Below, in pieces: positions 17,594 to 24,906 of a DNA stretch of 60,819 bases; the stretch's first letter is position 1; the number at the start of each line of letters is the position of its first letter. This DNA is from Lachnospiraceae bacterium (GTDB taxonomy: Bacteria; Bacillota; Clostridia; Lachnospirales; Lachnospiraceae): the NCBI GenBank assembly GCA_017437065.1, contig JAFSBX010000098.1, forward strand, positions 1-60,819. The letters are read 5' to 3'. Under the pieces are notes generated by a model. It searched no databases. It saw only the letters and a program-made list of their open reading frames with translations, and had not been told where the DNA came from. The position numbers and the translations under genes are program-made.

Positions 17594-17974
17594 ATGGATA
17601 AGAAGTTGAATTTTGATGTGTCAGAAACAGAAAAAGAAATATTGGGTTATTTGTGGGAAAATCCGCAGGGAGTGTTGTCGCGTGAAATGTTGGACTATTT
17701 TAATGAAGTAAAACAGAAGGATTGGAAAAAGCAGACGTTAAATACTTTTTTGTTGCGTCTTGCAGAAAAGGGATTGATTGAGGGGAAAGCACAGGGGGTA
17801 AAAAAGGTATATCAGGCTGTATATGATGCAAAGGAATATGAAGCTAAGAAGGCAGAAAATATTTTAGAGAGTCACTATGGCGGTTCGGTTAAAAATTTTG
17901 TAATGGCTTTGACAGGTGGGGAAAAAATAGATAAAACCATGGCGGATGAATTAAGAAAGATGTTGGAAGAATAG
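17594..17974 (+). CDS. BlaI/MecI/CopY family transcriptional repressor
   Basis: The 126-residue protein has the winged-helix DNA-binding domain of the BlaI family (residues about 5-75: SETEKEILGYLWENPQGVLSREMLDYF, then WKKQTLNTFLLRLAEKGLIEGKAQG and KKVYQAVYDAKEY) and a short helical dimerisation tail. Family members bind TACA/TGTA dyads and are cleaved after activation of a BlaR1-type membrane protease. The next gene encodes such a protease 27 nt downstream. GGAGG at 17584-17588 decides the ATG at 17594 over one at 17582. Confidence 0.9.
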   Translation: MDKKLNFDVSETEKEILGYLWENPQGVLSREMLDYFNEVKQKDWKKQTLNTFLLRLAEKGLIEGKAQGVKKVYQAVYDAKEYEAKKAENILESHYGGSVKNFVMALTGGEKIDKTMADELRKMLEE

Positions 17975-18001
17975 TAAGTACGATAGGGGGATTACAATTA
18001 G

Positions 18002-19372
18002 ATGAAAATGTTGCAGACGATGTCGCTTTCGGGAAGCGTTGCATTGATATTTTATGTGGTAATTAAGTTGTGTGGAAGGAGAGGTTTTACATATTCATTT
18101 TATAAGAAAATGTTAATGATTGCTATGGTGTTTTTTCTGTTTCCTTTTCCGGAGTTTATATATCTTTATGCAGACTTATTAAAAACCATATTCCCGATAG
18201 AAGAGTGGGGATTGGGAAAATTGTTTCCACATACAGAATATAATAAACCGCTGGAACATTTTATTGAATATACCCAAAATGGACAATTTCGTATAAATCG
18301 GTTAGGATTTTATATTTTTACAATGATATGTCTGGTCGTTATGTTTATTTTTATGGCAAGCTATTTTTATAAAAGTCAAAAAATAAGAAAAAGTATTACA
18401 AAAAATACGGAACAGGTAAAAGGGGAAAATTTAAATAAACAATATGATGAATTGAAAAATCATATAAAAATAAGAAGTAGCGTAGAGTTACGAGTAAGTG
18501 AGAATATAAATTCTCCAATTACAATGGGAATTATTAAGCCGGTTATTTTTATACCCAAATATATGTATGATGAACAAAAGATGGAATTAATGATTGCCCA
18601 TGAATTGAATCATATCAAACAAAAAGATATGTTTTTCACTATAATTTCTTTTGCTATTGTAATGTTAAATTTTTATAATCCGCTGGCTTACTTTCTTATG
18701 TTTGAATGGAAAAGGATAGTAGAACTTGCTTGTGATGAACAGGTTATGAAGGGCATGCCTGATGATGAGAGGAAGATATATGGTCATTTACTTGTGGATA
18801 TGGCAGAAAAAGAAGTGTTTAGACAGCCAATCTATGCATTGGGATTTACCGGAAAGAAATTAATAACGGAAAGGATAGAAAATGTGATGAATAAGAGAAA
18901 AATGAGTAGATTTAAAAAGGTAGTGGCAGGTTGTTTAGTGGTGCTGATGACATTTGCGTCATCTTTAACGGTATTTGCGTATAAACCGGATGTATTTTTG
19001 GAAGTGGATGAAATTTATGGAGAAGCCCTAGATGTTGTTGTGTTAGGTGATGAAATTAATTTAGAAGAAATACAGATGGATGGTAAAGCTGTTATTTTTA
19101 AATCACAGAGCTATCAGGAGGAAGTGTTCTATCTTGATGAAAATGGTGAGTTGGTAGTGAAGGAACTTGATGCAGATAAAGCAGATTACGAGAGGGTAGG
19201 TGCAAAGGCCGGTTGTGTACATAGTTATGAAGAAAAAGCAATTGCTTATCACACTAAAATAGGAAGTGGATGCAGTGTGAAAATATATAATGCAAAGAAG
19301 TGTAAAAAGTGTGGTTATGTGAAATCGAAGACGCTATCCGAGTCAAGGACATATACGACATGTTCTCATTGA
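18002..19372 (+). CDS. BlaR1-like M56 family metalloprotease with Cys-rich sensor tail
   Basis: The 456-residue protein has N-terminal membrane spans near residues 8-25, 35-57 and 100-122, and a cytoplasmic M56 zinc protease domain with HELNH at 200-204. A further span near 217-231 and one near 305-323 (FKKVVAGCLVVLMTFASSLTVFA) place the last about 130 residues outside. BlaR1/MecR1 normally carry a 250-residue penicillin-binding domain here. This one has instead a short domain with several cysteines and histidines (GCVHSY, GSGCSV, KKCKKCGY, TTCSH), resembling a zinc-ribbon or disulfide fold. It should sense an unknown external signal and cause BlaI loss. AGGGGG lies 11 nt before the ATG. Confidence 0.85.
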   Translation: MKMLQTMSLSGSVALIFYVVIKLCGRRGFTYSFYKKMLMIAMVFFLFPFPEFIYLYADLLKTIFPIEEWGLGKLFPHTEYNKPLEHFIEYTQNGQFRINRLGFYIFTMICLVVMFIFMASYFYKSQKIRKSITKNTEQVKGENLNKQYDELKNHIKIRSSVELRVSENINSPITMGIIKPVIFIPKYMYDEQKMELMIAHELNHIKQKDMFFTIISFAIVMLNFYNPLAYFLMFEWKRIVELACDEQVMKGMPDDERKIYGHLLVDMAEKEVFRQPIYALGFTGKKLITERIENVMNKRKMSRFKKVVAGCLVVLMTFASSLTVFAYKPDVFLEVDEIYGEALDVVVLGDEINLEEIQMDGKAVIFKSQSYQEEVFYLDENGELVVKELDADKADYERVGAKAGCVHSYEEKAIAYHTKIGSGCSVKIYNAKKCKKCGYVKSKTLSESRTYTTCSH

Positions 19373-19382
19373 TGATATGTTC

Positions 19383-19438
19383 TTGACAGGATGGAAAAGG
19401 TATGCTAGCATTGTATTACAACATTGTAATACAATGCT
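19383..19438 (+). promoter_or_regulatory. promoter with perfect BlaI-type operator
   Basis: TTGACA (19383-19388) and TAGCAT (19406-19411) are 17 nt apart. A perfect 15-bp inverted repeat (19407-19421 and 19424-19438, AGCATTGTATTACAA and its complement, 2-nt centre) overlaps and follows the -10 box. It contains TGTATTACA-N4-TGTAATACA (19412-19433), the same arrangement as upstream of blaI. A terminator role is unlikely since no clean T run follows. Confidence 0.75.
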
Positions 19439-19470
19439 GTTTTGTATTGTGCAGCTGCAAATTATTTAAG

Positions 19471-19698
19471 AAAAAGATGGGAGAAAAAAAGCACGAGCAT
19501 TGCTGACATCAAATACTACAAATAGTTCTTTAGAACTTCGTTCAGCATTAGTAGGTATTTATAGTGATACCACAAAGATAAAACAAGAATATTTTGTAAA
19601 GACAAAAAAAGGGAACTAATTGCAAGTTGTATATTACAGGTGACCAGAATAATGGAACTAAGTATAAAGTAAAAATTTCAGGGCGTTATACATCTTAA
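19471..19698 (+). pseudogene. decayed small protein gene directly behind a BlaI operator
   Basis: No intact frame exists, but two frames join into one plausible beta-rich product: one reads ALLTSNTTNSSLELRSALVG then YSDTTKIKQEYFVKTKKG up to a stop at 19617, and the +1 frame continues CKLYITGDQNNGTKYKVKIS to a stop at 19696-19698. Joining requires removal of one A from the A7 run at 19604-19610. The N-terminus is also damaged: the ATG at 19477, preceded by no good site, runs out of frame in another A run. The product was probably a small secreted protein driven by the operator 40 nt upstream. Sequencing error in homopolymers could also explain it. Family not recognised. Confidence 0.5.
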
Positions 19699-19715
19699 TG
19701 ATAGGAGCAGGAAAT

Positions 19716-20903
19716 ATGCAGAAAAAACGTGCAATAAAAGCTGTGTGTTTCGGTGTGGTATGTGTGGCTGTAGGGATTTTTCTCTACAGCCGTATGCATG
19801 TAGATTATTTAACAGAAACACAGAAGCATAGAAGTAAAAGCACTGCCGGTGCAGAAAGTATAGAAGAAAATAAGGAAAAAGCACCTATAGTTTTTCCGGA
19901 GAAATTTCAGAAAGAAGTCAGTGAATTATTAAATTTTGATGTGGAGGTAGTAGTTAGTGAGGATTTTAAGACACAGAACTTTCATATAGCAACTGCCAAA
20001 AGAAGTCCGGTGGATGAGAAAACAGTTTGTTCTTATTTTATAGAAAAAGATGAAAACATTACATCGACAGTGTATGAAAATTATATGGATTTTGACGGGT
20101 ATAAAACACCTATTACAATATATGAAAATGAAAATAAGGATATAGCGATAGCAGACTATGATTTTACTTATAGCACGAATCCACAAATGAACTATATACA
20201 TAATTCTTTTTATGTTGGGTGCAGCGATTATTATAATGCGTATCGTTATTCGAAAGAGGACAGTCTTGGATTTATGAATCGAGATGCGGCATGGAATGCG
20301 GTGATTACCGCAATGGAAAAAATCGGCGTAGATATGTCAGCAGCAGTTTCGCAGGTAACGTACAGTCTGGATATGGAAACGATGTCCAAAGAAGAAAAAT
20401 GTTTTGACATGGATGGAAATGAAATATTGGAAGAAAAGAACCCGAGCTGGTCTAAGGAAGATGAAGGCTATTATTACTATATTACACAAAGTAATCAGGG
20501 ACTTCCACTTTATACAGGTGTAACATTGGAAACAGATGAGGAAACTGTTGCACCGCTGGAGATATTTCAAAACGAATCAGGAATTCAATTTGTTAATCTG
20601 ATGCGTTGGTTTGATATAGAAGAACAGGAAGAGGTACTGGAGTTTACTTCCTTTGATAATATCATGCATACGATAGAAGAAAAATATTCCGGTACAATAT
20701 ATACGAATCAGCTGACGGTGGAAAGTGCCAAGTTATATACATTCACGTTGCCGGGGAAAGATGAAGAATATACATTAGTGCCCGTGTGGGTATGCAGAAT
20801 TGCTGAAAAGCATGTGGATTGGGGAGAAGAAGTATATACCAGTTATATTTATATACCGATTAATGCAGTTACCGGGGAAGAAATGCTGGTGTTGGAGAAT
20901 TAA
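19716..20903 (+). CDS. membrane-anchored extracytoplasmic protein of unknown function
   Basis: The 395-residue protein has one N-terminal membrane span (KAVCFGVVCVAVGIFLYS, residues about 7-24) and a large outside portion rich in Glu, Tyr, Asp and Thr, with no motif I recognise. It contains a region ending WVCRIAEKHVDWGEEVYTSYIYIPINAVTGE, which recalls PepSY/YcdB-like domains of secreted regulators (weak). AGGAG at 19703-19707 fixes the ATG at 19716. It is followed 2 nt later by ABC permease genes, so it is probably an accessory subunit or sensor of that transporter, with transcription from the BlaI-controlled promoter at 19383. Confidence 0.65.
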   Translation: MQKKRAIKAVCFGVVCVAVGIFLYSRMHVDYLTETQKHRSKSTAGAESIEENKEKAPIVFPEKFQKEVSELLNFDVEVVVSEDFKTQNFHIATAKRSPVDEKTVCSYFIEKDENITSTVYENYMDFDGYKTPITIYENENKDIAIADYDFTYSTNPQMNYIHNSFYVGCSDYYNAYRYSKEDSLGFMNRDAAWNAVITAMEKIGVDMSAAVSQVTYSLDMETMSKEEKCFDMDGNEILEEKNPSWSKEDEGYYYYITQSNQGLPLYTGVTLETDEETVAPLEIFQNESGIQFVNLMRWFDIEEQEEVLEFTSFDNIMHTIEEKYSGTIYTNQLTVESAKLYTFTLPGKDEEYTLVPVWVCRIAEKHVDWGEEVYTSYIYIPINAVTGEEMLVLEN

Positions 20904-20905
20904 GT

Positions 20906-21703
20906 ATGGTCAGATATTTAAAAATGGATATTTATCGCATGATTACTTCGTGGCAGTTTTATGTAGGAGCAATAGGGATAGGTTTCTTATATTTATTTGG
21001 TGGATATCAGGGAAGGTATATACAAAGTGTGTACAGTTCCTATTTTTATAATGGTTTTTTTAGTACAGCTATTATGGCATATGCATTTTGTTGCATATCT
21101 TTTGCAGGATGTTTTATAGAAGATAGTGAATACCACTACTGGAATCAGGTGGTGCAAAAAGGAAGTTTGCGTTGTTATGCATGGTCAAAAACTATTACCT
21201 GCTTTTTGAGTGGAGTATGTACTATGGTGTTGGGAATTTTATTGTTTGTTTTTATGTTGCGATTGCGTGTTCCTTTTTTACAGGAGGAATATATTGTAGG
21301 GGGACAACGTGAAGGAGATACTTTTGGTTTTTTGATATATTCGGATACTGTTTTACTATATTTTATATGTTCAGCAGCGTTTTGTGGAATGTTGGGTGGA
21401 ATACTGGCTGTAGTGTCTGCGTATTTGTCATTATATGAAAAAAACAGATTATTTACTATATGCATAGCAGTGGTTGGTTTTTACTTTCTTGAAAATTTTT
21501 TGACCTCTAATTTGGATTTACCGGAATTTTTTAATATTTGGGTAATCTATGGTGCAGGATATTCATTGTTCGGAAATAGTTGTCAGAACATCGTATATGC
21601 AATTTTTGTAGCAATTTTATTTATTTGTGTATTTGGATTTTTTATAGAAAAAAAACTGAAGGAGGAAATTCGTGGACTTGGGGATAAAGCAAGAGCTAAT
21701 TAA
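20906..21703 (+). CDS. ABC-2 type permease-like membrane protein
   Basis: The 265-residue protein has about six hydrophobic segments, beginning YLKMDIYRMITSWQFYVGAIGIGFLYLF, the cytoplasmic N-terminal layout usual in ABC-2 permeases of LanEG, BcrB and similar export or immunity transporters. Sequence identity to named families could not be judged by eye. It overlaps the next permease by 32 nt and has the ATPase gene two genes downstream, giving a two-permease plus one-ATPase transporter. Substrate unknown; a peptide or lipid is typical of the architecture. Confidence 0.7.
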   Translation: MVRYLKMDIYRMITSWQFYVGAIGIGFLYLFGGYQGRYIQSVYSSYFYNGFFSTAIMAYAFCCISFAGCFIEDSEYHYWNQVVQKGSLRCYAWSKTITCFLSGVCTMVLGILLFVFMLRLRVPFLQEEYIVGGQREGDTFGFLIYSDTVLLYFICSAAFCGMLGGILAVVSAYLSLYEKNRLFTICIAVVGFYFLENFLTSNLDLPEFFNIWVIYGAGYSLFGNSCQNIVYAIFVAILFICVFGFFIEKKLKEEIRGLGDKARAN

Positions 21704-22514
21704 TTATCTGGGAAATCTTGGAATCAGAATACGATGTTTGCGGTTTGCAATAGTTCTTATAATGCTATTCTTTTTTATGGATTTATATTTAAGTGATTTT
21801 CGTGAGGATGTTATCCTATTAGGAGAAAAATGTAATATTGCAGTATTGCCCTTTTTACAAACGTCTGATTATTATATGAAAATAGTTTTTTTGGCAATAG
21901 TATATTTTTATGCCAATGTTCCTTTTATGGAAAAAAAAGAGTTATTTTATATAATCAGATTGGGAAAAGAATGCTGGGGAAGAAGAAATATTTTTTATAT
22001 AATAGGAAGTTCTTTGGTGATAGTAGTTTGCTTTTTTGTATTTAGCAGTATAGAAATTCTTTCAGTTGCAAAGTTTTCCTGTTCATGGGACAGTATATAT
22101 AAAACACTTTCACTTACAGGAGGGCAGAATCTTGGATTTGAAATTCCCTATGCTATTATAAAAGAATATGAACCGTTTATACTTGGGATTATTGTTTTTT
22201 TTCTAGACTGGCTTGTAGTAATGATGATTGGACTGATTATGTATGTAATCAGTTTGTATGGTCAGCGTATTCTTTCTAGTATAATTGCGATAGTTATTGT
22301 ATTTTTGCCTTCCATTAATGCCTGGTTGGGAGGGATTCTCATTTATTATTCACCGATATCCTGGCTGGATTGTAGTAATTGGAGGATCGGATATGATAAC
22401 AGGAAACCGGATTTATCCTATATGTTGGTTGCGGGAATATTTTTCAATGTACTTTTGATAATAATCAGTCAGTATCGTGTAAAGAAAATGGAATGGAAAA
22501 CACAGGATGATTAG
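21672..22514 (+). CDS. second ABC-2 type permease-like membrane protein
   Basis: The 280-residue protein has about six membrane spans: IVLIMLFFFMDLYL, MKIVFLAIVYFYANVPF, NIFYIIGSSLVIVVCFFVF, PFILGIIVFFLDWLVVMMI, ILSSIIAIVIVFLPSI and LVAGIFFNVLLIIIS. It uses a GTG start preceded by AAGGAGGAAATT and overlaps the previous gene in another frame, the tight coupling expected for partner permeases. It lacks recognisable enzymatic motifs. It likely pairs with the 265-residue permease and the ATPase at 22530-23183. Confidence 0.7.
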   Translation: MDLGIKQELINYLGNLGIRIRCLRFAIVLIMLFFFMDLYLSDFREDVILLGEKCNIAVLPFLQTSDYYMKIVFLAIVYFYANVPFMEKKELFYIIRLGKECWGRRNIFYIIGSSLVIVVCFFVFSSIEILSVAKFSCSWDSIYKTLSLTGGQNLGFEIPYAIIKEYEPFILGIIVFFLDWLVVMMIGLIMYVISLYGQRILSSIIAIVIVFLPSINAWLGGILIYYSPISWLDCSNWRIGYDNRKPDLSYMLVAGIFFNVLLIIISQYRVKKMEWKTQDD

Positions 22515-22529
22515 GGGAGGAAACTCAAA

Positions 22530-23183
22530 TTGAAGCTAATAAAAGAAAAATCAAATACAATACAACAGGATGAGGTACCAATAATTGAACTGGAGCAAGT
22601 GACAAAACGATTTGGAAAAACAGAAGTTCTTCATGATATAAATATAAAGTTTTATGCAGGAGAAATATATGGTTTTATAGGATATAATGGTTCGGGAAAG
22701 ACGGTTTTGTTTAAATGTATGTGTGGTCTGTTTTTGCCGGATGAAGGATGTGTATATGCCTATGGGAAGCCTTTAAAAGGGGAAATGCTACAAGATGCCG
22801 GAATTATTATAGAAAATCCGGCATTTTTATCAGGAAAGACAGGAAAACAAAATTTAGAGTTTTTATATATGTTAAATCATAAACGTGATACAAAACATAT
22901 TGAACAGGTATTAAAACAGGTGGGACTGAATCCACTGTCAAAAAAATGTGTTAAAAACTATTCTTTAGGAATGCGACAGAGATTAGCAATTGCACAGGCT
23001 ATTATGGAAAATCCGAAAATATTGATTTTGGACGAACCGATGAACGGGTTAGATAAAAAAGGAGTATGTGAAGTGAGGGAAATGCTTTTGAGTTTGAAAG
23101 AGCAGGGAACAACGATTATTTTGGCGAGTCATAACAGGGAAGACATAGATGTGTTATGTGATATTGTTTATGAAATGGAGTAG
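22530..23183 (+). CDS. ABC transporter ATP-binding protein
   Basis: The 217-residue ATPase has a Walker A motif GYNGSGKT (near residues 51-58), the signature YSLGMRQRLAIAQA, Walker B ILILDEPMNGLD and a switch histidine in ILASHNRED. The size and NxSLGMRQRL signature fit drug/bacteriocin exporters and immunity transporters of the BcrA/LanF class. It starts at a TTG preceded by AGGGGAGG at 22513-22520. It lacks the C-terminal extension of full-length BcrA-type proteins. It energises the two permeases encoded immediately upstream; substrate unknown. Confidence 0.92.
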   Translation: MKLIKEKSNTIQQDEVPIIELEQVTKRFGKTEVLHDINIKFYAGEIYGFIGYNGSGKTVLFKCMCGLFLPDEGCVYAYGKPLKGEMLQDAGIIIENPAFLSGKTGKQNLEFLYMLNHKRDTKHIEQVLKQVGLNPLSKKCVKNYSLGMRQRLAIAQAIMENPKILILDEPMNGLDKKGVCEVREMLLSLKEQGTTIILASHNREDIDVLCDIVYEME

Positions 23184-23276
23184 CTTTTTCTAACTGTGAT
23201 AATATGGTGCAACAATAAGTGCTATGCTATTATGTATACATACTTATAACTGCAAAAAGGGGAAAGGTTAGTAAAA

Positions 23277-24254
23277 ATGAAAAAGAAAATAGTAAAAATA
23301 ATTACATTAGCAACTATGAGTTTATTTCTGACTTCATGTTCAAATAAGCAGGAACAAAATATTGTCATTAATCAGAAGGAAATCATACAATGTACAAATT
23401 TTGATGAAAAAGAAACTTTGAAAGAAAAGTTAATAATAGAAGAATTCAAGATAAGGATTCCTGAGAATGCAAGTGTGAATAGTTTTTGTGTGTATGAAAA
23501 TATGGTTTATTATTCTGTGGAATTCGGAGATTATCTGTTGGGACCAAAACAAATCGGTAAAGAAGAGATTCCTTTTGAGGATAAATATAATACACAAATA
23601 AGAGCTTTTGATACAGAAACGAAGGAAGATAATATGGTGTATCGGTATAGCGCGAAGGAGTGTATTGGTGTATCGGATATACAATGTAATGGAAAGGAAC
23701 TGGTTTGGGAGGAGTATCAAAATGGTACATGGAATATAAAACTTTTCCTTTTAGGAGAACCTCAAAAAGAGCCGATCTTAAAATCACCATATGAACATAT
23801 AAACATACATGATGGAGTAAAAAGTGTTTGTACAGAAAAAGAAAATAATATTAATATGATTCAGTTAAGTGATAACTTAGATATCTTAAATTTAGAAATA
23901 GATATGGATGTAAGTGCTCCAATTGCCAATAAGCAATTATGCATCTGGATGAAAGGGTATGATTATCATGAACGGCAGGAATTGTATTGCTTTGACAGAG
24001 AAAAGCAGACTACATATTGCATACCTACATCTTACACGTTTGCTTATGAAGTATTGGACGATATGATTTTGTTAAATCAAGAAGATGAAATCATATGTTA
24101 TAATGTGAAAACTATGGAAAAAACAACGCTTACAGAAGGAAAAAAGGGATACGGATTTTTATTTTCAGGGATAGATGGAAATGTATACGCGGAGATATTT
24201 GATGAGGAAAAAGAGGATGGAACGCTAAATGTCATTAATATAAAAAAGAAATAA
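23277..24254 (+). CDS. lipoprotein of unknown function
   Basis: The 325-residue protein has a lipoprotein signal with lipobox FLTSC (residues 17-21) after a KKK start, so it should be tethered to the outer face of the membrane. The rest is acidic and strand-rich, with repeated D/E-x-Y/W patterns such as NMVYRYSAKECIG and LCIWMKGYDYHERQ that suggest a beta-propeller. No catalytic motif is seen. It shares its propeller-like look with the lipoprotein at 24907-25977, and may belong to the same function. AAAGGGGAAAGG lies upstream. Confidence 0.65.
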   Translation: MKKKIVKIITLATMSLFLTSCSNKQEQNIVINQKEIIQCTNFDEKETLKEKLIIEEFKIRIPENASVNSFCVYENMVYYSVEFGDYLLGPKQIGKEEIPFEDKYNTQIRAFDTETKEDNMVYRYSAKECIGVSDIQCNGKELVWEEYQNGTWNIKLFLLGEPQKEPILKSPYEHINIHDGVKSVCTEKENNINMIQLSDNLDILNLEIDMDVSAPIANKQLCIWMKGYDYHERQELYCFDREKQTTYCIPTSYTFAYEVLDDMILLNQEDEIICYNVKTMEKTTLTEGKKGYGFLFSGIDGNVYAEIFDEEKEDGTLNVINIKKK

Positions 24255-24360
24255 TCATTTTTTTATTAAGTATATCTCAGAAAAATAAGAGGTTGTATTT
24301 TCTGATAAAGGTTATAGTTATATAATTGCAAGTTTTTTGTGAAGCATAAAAGATTTGGTA

Positions 24361-24424
24361 TTGACAATCAAAGAAAAAGTATGATATTGTTGTAATACAA
24401 AATGTACTACAAAATAGTAATACA
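24361..24424 (+). promoter_or_regulatory. promoter with three BlaI-type operator units
   Basis: TTGACA at 24361-24366 with a weak -10 (GATATT, 24383-24388, 16-nt spacer) is followed by three direct units: TGTAATACA (24391-24399), TGTACTACA (24403-24411) and AGTAATACA (24416-24424), 12-13 nt apart. The unit is the same as in the operators before blaI and at 19412-19433. Confidence 0.65.
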
Positions 24425-24474
24425 TTTTACTTCACTAGTGAAAATAAATATTAAAAATAGGGAGAACTATATCT

Positions 24475-24795
24475 ATTAAAACAAAGAAAATATCAAAAAA
24501 AATCTTAGCGGGTGCTATTGCTTTAGTAATGACTGCTTCAACATTTATGCCGGTTATAGAAACTAAGGCCGCAAGTTATTCAGCATACAGTACTGTATCA
24601 ATTAGAAAAGTTATAGGAGATGGTGTGCGATTGAGAAAGGAAGGCTGGAGTCAAGGTACGGTATTAGAATTAATGTATCGTGGTGAAAAAGTGTATTTTT
24701 ATGATGATATTCTTGGCAGTGATCCTGAGTATAATTATATGCGCAGAGATAGTACAAAAACATATGGATATGTAGACCACCATTATGTAAGATAA
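24475..24795 (+). CDS. small secreted SH3-like protein with non-ATG start
   Basis: From 24475 the frame reads KTKKISKKILAGAIALVMTA then STFMPVIETKAASYS, a clear signal peptide ending near residue 29, followed by an SH3-like domain of about 70 residues (VRLRKEGWSQGTVLELMYRGEK to KTYGYVDHHYVR). The mature protein is about 75 residues. No ATG, GTG or TTG stands before the signal sequence; candidates are ATT at 24475 or ATA at 24469, after GGGAG at 24460-24464. The first ATG (24529) lies inside the signal peptide. So it either uses a rare start or has lost its start. It lies directly behind three BlaI-type operator units, so the mature product is likely part of the BlaI regulon. Confidence 0.6.
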   Translation: MKTKKISKKILAGAIALVMTASTFMPVIETKAASYSAYSTVSIRKVIGDGVRLRKEGWSQGTVLELMYRGEKVYFYDDILGSDPEYNYMRRDSTKTYGYVDHHYVR

Positions 24796-24829
24796 AAGAT
24801 AGTTATAAAATTTAAACATTTTAAATGTT

Positions 24830-24873
24830 AATTTTTAGTAGGGAGGGTTGTATCAGCATCCCTACTAAAAATT
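24830..24873. terminator. perfect 15-bp inverted repeat downstream of the secreted SH3 gene
   Basis: AATTTTTAGTAGGGA (24830-24844) pairs perfectly with 24859-24873, with a 14-nt loop. The tail on the plus strand is AAAAATT rather than a T run, so it may be an RNA-stability hairpin or weak terminator. Confidence 0.55.
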
Positions 24874-24906
24874 ATGTTGAAATAGATTGGGTTTGAGAGA
24901 GGCACT

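Noticed and set aside
23231-23242. TATGTATACATA before the lipoprotein at 23277 as a BlaI operator
   Set aside because: TGTA and TACA adjoin without the spacer base seen in the other units and no second unit follows; could be chance in AT-rich DNA.
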